Source: Watersipora subatra
Taxonomy: Eukaryota; Bryozoa; Gymnolaemata; Cheilostomatida; Watersiporidae
Length of the DNA: 64,000 bases
Direction: 5' to 3'
NCBI RefSeq assembly: GCF_963576615.1
Contig: NC_088708.1
Coordinates: forward strand, 7,750,001 to 7,814,000
The notes under the pieces are model-generated. The model ran no database searches. It saw only the letters and a list, made by a program, of their open reading frames with translations, and had not been told where the DNA came from. Below, piece after piece: positions 47,994-64,000 of this stretch. Position 1 is the first letter of the stretch. Each line of letters begins with the position of its first letter. The translations under genes and the position numbers were made by a program.

Positions 47994-50900
47994 CTACAAC
48001 CAAACAGAAAATTGCAATCAGTCATACAATAGATGAACATACATAGATGACCAGCTAGTAGTCTTATTCATATTTACATATGCAGACACTATAGCACTAT
48101 AATGTATATTAACCACTAGCCAGTCAAGTTATGTACCATTATCATCAGCTTCAGCTAATGTTACTTTTAAGCATTCTATTCCCTCTGAGGTAGATTTCAC
48201 TTTTAGTATACAAAGTAAAAAAGGATTTTACTACTTCTAGACTTACAATTTAGACTTACATATGGTCCAACTTCATTTTTATAATTTGACAAGCTACACT
48301 CCAACCATACTGTAATGGTAACCTATTGCTGTTACCAATGAAGACAGGTTTGAGAGCTTGTTGAAAGAATTTAGGGATGATACAGCAGTCAGCCCAAGTT
48401 GATTAGTAAGAAGTATAGTAAGCTAGTAAGCGTGTCTATTCGAACATGGCTGATGCGTTGATGATGATGACAACTAACTATTCATTAAGCAAAATGTTGT
48501 CCTTTTGGAGCTTCGCGGTATGAAATCATTACTGAAAACTGTTCCTAGTGACTTTTGAAAACAGTACTAGAGAGAAATTGCACACTGTATGTATAAATTA
48601 GGTTTGACCCATATGAGTGTCTGAACATTACACCATGCAAACAGGATTTTACCATGAACAGTGCAGAGCACAGTTCCTGACCTTGCATAGTCTAATTTTA
48701 AAAGCTACGAAGTATGTAAAAAAGAAAGCTGGCAATTCTTTATGTCTATTGATGAGAGAATTATTAAGGCATACTAAACACTATTCCTTCAGCACAATAA
48801 GTTCCCAGTTGCTCAGCGGTACGCTGAGAGATACAAACTACCTATGTACCCTATAAACAGCCCAATAGACAGGCCCGATGTGCTTAGTCCTTGCCATACC
48901 TTTCCGTACATCAGTAAATGGCCAATGTGTTGATAGGTTACGTAGAACCGCATTAAAAGTCAAGTCATAAGTTTGTAGTTTTTCTATAACTCAAGGCCAT
49001 TACTATGAGTAGTTGGTAGGATCAGGTCAGGCTTTGTCTGCTACCAATGGACCATATATCCCGGTACTATCTGTTACATAGGTCGGAAAGTCGGCGACTG
49101 ACCCGGCTCCCTTATCTCCAAACAAAAAAATTGAAGGTAAAGCTGGGCATCCGAGCAAAACTAAGACAAACATCTGTCAAAGGCTTTTGGTGGTCCACTT
49201 CTAGTTGGTGCCATGTAGTAACACGGGAGGACGATCATCGACAGACTTATTATTCAGCCAACCAGTGCAGCAGCATTAAAATGTCAGCATAGAAATGTCA
49301 GCTTGAAAATGTCAGCATGTCTTATCCAGTTCTTGCCTGCTGGAAAACATTTTCAGACTGCTGAGAGAGCAGTATCAGTAAGGCGAAGCCAAGGTATCAC
49401 TTAAATATTCGCATGCAGTTCTATGGACCATGGCCAAATAACTCGCACCGGACTCAAAAAAGCACATCAGCATACATTCAGAACGCAGACTTCTATGTCG
49501 TACTGCTGCACTAGAAAAAGATGAAGAAACAATTAAGTATCAGGAAAAATAAGAAACTCTGCAGCTCAAATTACATAACCACACTGATTGAAAACTTTTG
49601 CATCCAATAAACAGTGCATGCCAGGAAATGTACTGTCTTGTGTGTGAAGTCACATGTTAGACATTGTCAGAGTTAACCTCGTGGCATTTGTAATTGTCCG
49701 AAAGCGTTGCTTTCGTAATCGCCAGAACGCTAACTACATTTCATTTATTTTCAGAGTAATCTGTTGCTATTTGAGACCCATTTTCAACGATTATAGGGCT
49801 ACACATACATAACTATCTATTCATAGATAAGGGTATTCTCACCAGTAACAGAGAGATATATGAAGACCTCTGATAGTAATAATAACAACTCATTAACTGT
49901 TTAAATCTAATAAAATGAAATTTTTTTCTTGTTTGATTAAGTTCAAGAACCAAATATCATTTTTGCAACTAGCTGAATTTGATTGTATAAACATAGCTTT
50001 TTCTCCTGGAACAAATGTATAACAGTGTGAGCATCGCAAAAATGCTAATGCCATCAGAACTACTATTCATCCATAAACAGTTAAATCTTGGAAGACAATG
50101 TTAATCTTTTCAGATATGTTGGATCAAATATTGCGGAGAAACACACCATATATTGTTTAAATCGATCTACTGCCCAAAAACCTAACAATACACACATCAG
50201 GTAGCCTCACATGAGATTAAAACAAATGCATGAAATAAATTATGTAGAAAAATATATACATGTATGTGAGAATCGAAGTGTGGTCTAAATGATACAGGAG
50301 ATGGGCGGTGCGGCGGTAGATGTGACAATAAAAACAGAGCTAGTCTATCTTACATTACATAAACTTAAAATTAACATAGCTTAATTCAATTTATTTTGTA
50401 TATTCTTTGAATTTTATATTTAATTACAAGACAAGGTCAAGTCTCTCTCGCTTCTTTGGTTGTTGGCTTTCTTTTTCTAACTTTAGCTTTCTGTTTCACA
50501 ACAAATACTAGATCGTTTCAAAGAATCTTTGAAGAATTGATCTCAAAATGTTTGCCCATGTTTCCTATAATTTCTTGCCTATAAGAAGAGCAATACCTAC
50601 TTCCTGTTTTTAGTACTACTTCCACTCACCTCATCACCTAAAAAGTGAGACAAAAAATCCTGGCATATTGATATGTCGGTTTTGTTGAGGACCCGGCTAG
50701 TCCGTGGTATGTGAGAAGCACTATGCAAAGAGAAGGGATTAATACACTTATCTACTGATCAGCCACTGCTGCAGATGAAGGCAACTGTCTATTACAGCCT
50801 GTCTTTGCAACTAATAATCCCCATTTATGCAAAATGTGTGGCACTTGTAAAGCAAAAGCTAGTAATGATGTTCTAGCAAAATAGGCAGATCTGTTTGATG
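47994..50900. other. Non-coding, repeat-like region upstream of F8A exon 47993-47874
   Basis: The missing first F8A exon should lie in this or the next segment, but no match to its expected sequence was found. Several short open frames (for example at 48617-48856 and 49047-49292) resemble no family that I recognise and may be transposon debris. Confidence 0.3.
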
Positions 50901-50944
50901 TGGCTCAAGACAAAACTCACAAGCAAAAAGACCACTTGGGATTT

Positions 50945-51720
50945 ATTTTTATGAGGATGATAGTATTTTGGCACCTCCCAGACTCGACAATGTCTAAGCA
51001 TAAGTGAACATACTCATTACTGCCGCAAAAAAATTTAATTTCAAAATTATTTAAAAAAACTGTTGGCCTCTATCAGCCAACAGAGTTTCTAGACGTCTTC
51101 CAAGTGTGCACGATCACCATTAATGGAGAGCCACTGAAACGATGCAAACATCTCAGATGTACATAGATGGCAGTGTTAGGACGAATGATAGAATTCTATT
51201 GTGAATAGAAAATGCTAGGGCCGAGTATAGAAAATTGAGTACTAGGCTCTGGAGTGATAATAATTTTTCAGTCTCTGCGTAATACCAGGTATACCGGTTC
51301 AATGTTGGCAGCTTTGCTGTATGGTGCTGAGAAATGGACCAGGGTACAAACTGCAAGCTCATTTACAATCAATCATATGTATCTCATAAGAAGATAAGGT
51401 GACTAATATGGGATATTAAAAAGTACAAATACCATCACTCAAAACCATCTTTATTCAAATGAGTTTGAGATCAAGTGAACATGTTGAGAGGATGGGTTAT
51501 GATTGGTCACCTTGACAACTGCTGCACACCCAGTCTAAACACTCACTGAAGAGAGAGCAAGCATACCACAACTTCTTACAGCACACTTACGGGCAAATCA
51601 GGTAGACATGTAGACCCTATCAATTCAGAGAACACATAACAATTTGAGGTAGTTGGAGAAATGAAAAAAGGCTGTGGGAACTGCAGAATGAGTTGATACT
51701 GTTTTAACAGTGAAGATGTT
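50945..51720 (+). pseudogene. LINE reverse-transcriptase remnant 1
   Basis: Plus-strand blocks typical of the C-terminal half of a LINE reverse transcriptase: KKTVGLYQP (about 51054-51080), INGEPLKRC (about 51120), LLYGAEKW (about 51314-51337), and a MLRGWVMIGHL-like block (about 51482-51514). Stops and frame changes separate the blocks, so it is inactive. The LLYGAE-W and R-WVGH motifs are common in craft-type endonuclease-RT LINEs of invertebrates. The clade is not determined. Confidence 0.65.
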
Positions 51721-52745
51721 ATAAGATGCTTCTAGAACTTATTAAGTAGTTTACCAATGAATATTTTTGAGCTATGCTAATGTTAAGCTTCCTATGTTAG
51801 TGATAATCATTGCCAACAGAGCTATATTTACATTTATTTCTAGTTATTGCCTATTCTTCCTAAACATTTATTCATCGTTGTATTTGTTCCATTGGCTACA
51901 ATACTTGTAAATTAATACCTTGCTAGTGAAGTAATAAAATTATAAGATCTTCTTTTCCCAACATTAACTTCAGCAAGGCCTCAAAATGTAAAACTAATGC
52001 TTTTGTTGTAAAACTCCAGGCTCTTGAAGGAGATGGCACAACAGATGATTCACGGACTATGTGTAAATATAGAACTTTGAAAATCATTAGTTTCCACATT
52101 CTTAAACACAAGCTGATAGCAAAAAAATTTTGGATAACAAGAGAGACAAAAGCCATTTTTCCATTTCTTTAACCGCTGTCCTTCACTGAAAGTATGACAA
52201 ATTGAAGCTATTGGAAATATCGCTAAATGCGTAATTAAGAAGAACTTTGGAAACTTCTCTGAAAACATAAAAGCAAGAAACCCGAAACCTTTTAGTTAAA
52301 TTATCTCTAGGAGTAGAAACAGAGACAATGGCTCAGGTATAACAAACCTGTGTAACTAGACTACCGACTCCAAAGTTGCCATGAGTTTTGTGAAAAGTTC
52401 AAGTTGGTCTTTACTATAAATGACAATAGCATTCTTGAAGTCCCGACTAGATTTACTGACCAATCAATGACTCCACAGCCAGATTTTAGCAGTAGTGAAG
52501 AAGTATCGTCTTTGTCAAGGGAGAGTCTTTCAATTATTAGAAAGGGTATAGAGTAATAATCTTAGTGCTGCTCAGTTGAAGTTTCCTCGCAAATGACAAG
52601 CGAACTCATGCGACATCGTATTCATGCCAACTTTCATCCTTAGACACTCTATACTACCAGTCGTATATCAAGGGAGTAGAAGTGTGCTAATGAAGTTTCA
52701 ATAAAATTTGCTAATGTAGCAAATAATGTAATGCTAATGTAGGAA

Positions 52746-54540
52746 AAAACCGACAGACAAGCCCTTGAATTATAGACCCATATCTCTCACTAGTGGATGC
52801 TCTAAAACAAGGTCCCAATAAGGTTCAGTTGGACCTCCAGGGTTCACCGTGCGATTACAGAATGTCAACAGATAAAATGCTGATGTTCATGAAATGTACC
52901 TATTAAATAGGTACATTTCATGAAAGCTGCTGCACTTTTCATATGTTGCTGAATAAACGATAATGAACACAACACTAGCTATTAGATCAGTTCTATTATT
53001 AAATTACATGTAATAGATAATTTATCGCAAGCTGTGCATAAACTGTGATTAAGTTTTTTTAGGCAACACCAAGACAATTATGACAACCCCAATGCCAAAT
53101 TTGGCTAAGCAGTGCTTTCCAATTTAGCTTCATTCATCCATAAAGCAGCGAAAGACCTTGCACTAAAATTATAATGCTAGCGGAACCACGGATCTTTGCA
53201 CTTGCGAGTAAAAAGCAGCCACAAGGTTTTAACTGAAACTTCTGCTTTACTCATAAATGACTAATTACTGACTGTATTAAACGAGTACATGTTACCATAT
53301 CATATTTTTTGATCAAAATGAAAACATTACACAAATTTAATATATCAATAGCCTTATAATACATTGAAAAGTGTGTTGATCATAGAATATTTAAAACAAA
53401 AATCGGATGAATATCAGATGAATATGCAAACTTACTTCCCGATCCAAACGTAAAATAAACAGCTCAAACTCAAGAGACAAAATCTTCAAGTATACCTTCC
53501 CGGCAGTCCATATTTTATGATTAAAATTTGAAAAATTAAAAAGTCATACACTAAAATTAAGTCGTCCGATTGAGACAGCAGATGGGCTTAAACATTTCCA
53601 ATTAACAATTCTGACTATTGTAAATCAGTGCATGGGGTAAACTCGACTTGGAATGTAACTTTAAGGGTTCATAGCGTGTAAAGCTGGGAAACCCAAAGTG
53701 ATAATAATGGAATATATTATTATTCATGAAATAACATATCTTTCTTGATGAAAACAACGCTTTGACTGAGTGTCAGCACAGATTGCAGAAAAAATACTGC
53801 TGTGAATTTCAGTTATAACACAGCTATGACTATCTATAACTAATTTTGCACTCAAGTTAATGTGCTAGTTTTCGTCTCCAGTAGAACATTCGGTATTGTG
53901 TTACTCGGCAAACAAATATTCAATCGCACAGTTTGGAACCTCAACTGATAAGATGAATTTGAAATTGGTTCTTGGGTAAAACTTTTTCTGTTATGGCACA
54001 TGACAGTTTGCCTAAGCCTACAACGGTGTCATGAAGAGATGCCAATAATCAATTATTGAACCTCTTGTTATTTTCAATATATACATAAAATTTTTTACAA
54101 ACGTGTTGAGCTGTCTAAAATATTTGGCTGGTCTTTTTGTGAACGATACAACTTGATACAAACATATAACTTTATTTTTACATAGTCAGGTTTTATAGGA
54201 TCAATTATGTAAAGTTGCCTGCCAATTACGCAAAAGCCTGGACACCCAGTTCAATTTTTAAAAGTGCACTGTAACTTCTTTGATAATACTCAAATAAAGT
54301 CTTAATAGTCAAATAAGTCAAATAACTCAAATAAAGCTCCTTTTTTATTTATCTAGGTGTGCATGTAGCTGATCGCTTAAGTTTTAGTGATCATTTAAAT
54401 CAAACCATACCAAAGGCCACCAGCACCATATACATGGTAATGCGAGCTCTGAAAGGTTGTTCAAGTCAAGCAGAAGGACTATATTTGTTCATGTTTTTCC
54501 TTATTAAAATATTATTCAAAAACTTGAGTCTGTTAACCTG
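52746..54540 (+). pseudogene. LINE reverse-transcriptase remnant 2
   Basis: Ordered RT motifs on the plus strand: KPLNYRPISLTS (52749-52795 region), EPLVIFNIYI (54058-54087, from GPLLF-IYIND), FVNDTT (about 54135-54152, from FADDT) and GVHVADRLSFSDH (about 54357-54395). The gap between the first and second motifs is much longer than in an intact RT, so something has inserted, or two copies are represented. It is broken by stops and frameshifts. The motifs fit a Jockey/CR1-like LINE. Confidence 0.65.
52886..52924. repeat. Near-perfect 39-bp palindrome
   Basis: TTCATGAAATGTACCTATT (52886-52904) is followed by one A and then its exact complement to 52924. It lies just downstream of the NYRPISLTS segment of LINE remnant 2. 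Confidence 0.85.
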
Positions 54541-55701
54541 AACATTTTTAGCTGGATGTACAGTTTAAATGGATTTGATAGCATAACCTCTGCTAGAGAG
54601 AACAGGGACTGGCTATCAATTGAGCACACACACGAGTAGTAAAGAGAATTGCACACTGAACAAAAATTTATTCAAAAGGTTAAAATCACATTTTAAAAAT
54701 TCATGTACGCAACAACCTTCTACTGTACTTGAAGATAAAATATAAAACCAACGTCAAGGCATAGGCCACGAGAAACTCTTATGTTACTATACTACACGTT
54801 TTTCGATATTTTAATTTGATTATTCTTCCCAGTCATTTAGCCATTTTGTTGTGGCTTCGAAATAATCCTGCAAAATCTGATTTCATTTTTGTGCTTGATT
54901 GGCAGTAGGAGTTTAGTTGGCAAGGCAGAAACTGTGTAAGAAACAAACAAGCAAAAATAAAAACTTGATGCTGCGTCGATAAATAAGTGCATATTTTCTT
55001 AATTAGAAGCGTTATGAATGTTGTTTGCTTTTTTCCCGTCAAAATATTTATTTTGAATAAATTTCACAATACTTTGATAACTTTAAAATCTTCACCTTTT
55101 CATTTTTGCAGATATATTTTTATAAATTGCCATATAGTCAGTATTGCGATCCATTTTGTTTCCTCAGATGGTTGCTGTTCACAAGGACCTACGGGTGGGT
55201 AGCCTACTGTCGTTTTTTTCTACTGTCGGTTTACCGAAAGCGATGCTTAAGCTATAATTTAATCGAATGTAAGCGAACGCATATTCACCTCGAATGCGCA
55301 TCGAAATTTTCAAAAACTAACGCCAACGAGGCGACTCTTATCTTTGGCAGTGGCCTTCCACTCAGACTAGAGACGCCTCTCGTAGCAGAAGACCGTCGGT
55401 TAAAGTATAGACGTAACTATAGAATTTTAGAAAGTACAGTATTTCGTTAATTACCGCAAAACTGTTAGGATAACTGTTATTATTCCTTGTACGTATTTGA
55501 TTCGAAATTAGCGTTACCATGGTTGGAGGTTTCACAAGCGATGTCAAGGGCAGCACTTCGGCAATAGGCCAGAATTATAATTAGCGTAGCCGGGTGACGT
55601 GATTCAACTCACGCTCACCAAAGGTAAAAAGGTAAACATTCTTGCGTACAAACCTGCAGCTGATCGTTCGTTCTGGTCAATGCTGAACGTGCAGCATAGT
55701 C
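54541..55701. other. Upstream region of GOT1
   Basis: No exon was recognised. It probably contains the GOT1 promoter and 5' UTR. A longer plus-strand open frame at 55106-55450 has no recognisable domain, and I do not call it. Confidence 0.35.
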
Positions 55702-63982
<8,281 letters not shown>

Positions 63983-64000
63983 TGAACTAGAGAGATCTTT

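Noticed and set aside
48617-49292. Two open frames considered as exons of an unknown gene
   Set aside because: No family resemblance, no convincing splice sites, and the surroundings are transposon debris.

Overview
The window is animal nuclear DNA: AT-rich, with spliced genes bounded by GT-AG introns and dense decayed transposons. The proteins are ordinary bilaterian ones. Gene content and repeat style suggest an invertebrate, perhaps a lophotrochozoan, but nothing in the sequence fixes the species. I joined exons by hand, using splice signals, reading-phase agreement and remembered family sequences. All coordinates are therefore predictions.

Layout. At the left is the 5' part of RPL14 on the minus strand (exons near 2996-3217 and 3884-3987, with a TOP-like start upstream). 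CDKL2, a nine-exon kinase gene of about 495 codons, runs 8319-19641 (+). Its 5 kb first intron holds a complete opposite-strand gene (9442-12882) for a divergent polypeptide GalNAc-transferase that lacks the catalytic DXH motif. Converging on CDKL2 is SMYD5 (20387 to beyond 26575, minus). One SMYD5 intron contains a minisatellite of about 23 copies of a 46-bp unit that appears to extend into the splice acceptor. A repeat-rich block (about 27-36 kb) follows, with a pogo/Tigger-like transposase relic, TTAA-flanked inverted-repeat elements, Helitrons and a decayed Ty3/Gypsy fossil. MBOAT7 (37964-41034, +, complete) converges on F8A/HAP40 (41654 to beyond 47993, minus); their poly(A) signals are about 150 bp apart. 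Two LINE remnants lie between F8A and GOT1, the cytosolic aspartate aminotransferase (55702 to beyond 63944, +), whose 3' end is outside the window.

The genes do not form one pathway. They are typical housekeeping or signalling genes: translation, a CMGC kinase, Golgi glycosylation, lysine methylation, phosphatidylinositol remodelling, huntingtin partnering and amino-acid metabolism. The most distinctive content is the mobile DNA. There are at least six small non-autonomous Helitrons with shared termini, four of them with an antisense tRNA-like block near the 5' end, and several nested insertions that give relative ages. There is also a foldback element built from repeated AACTCGAGTT palindromes.
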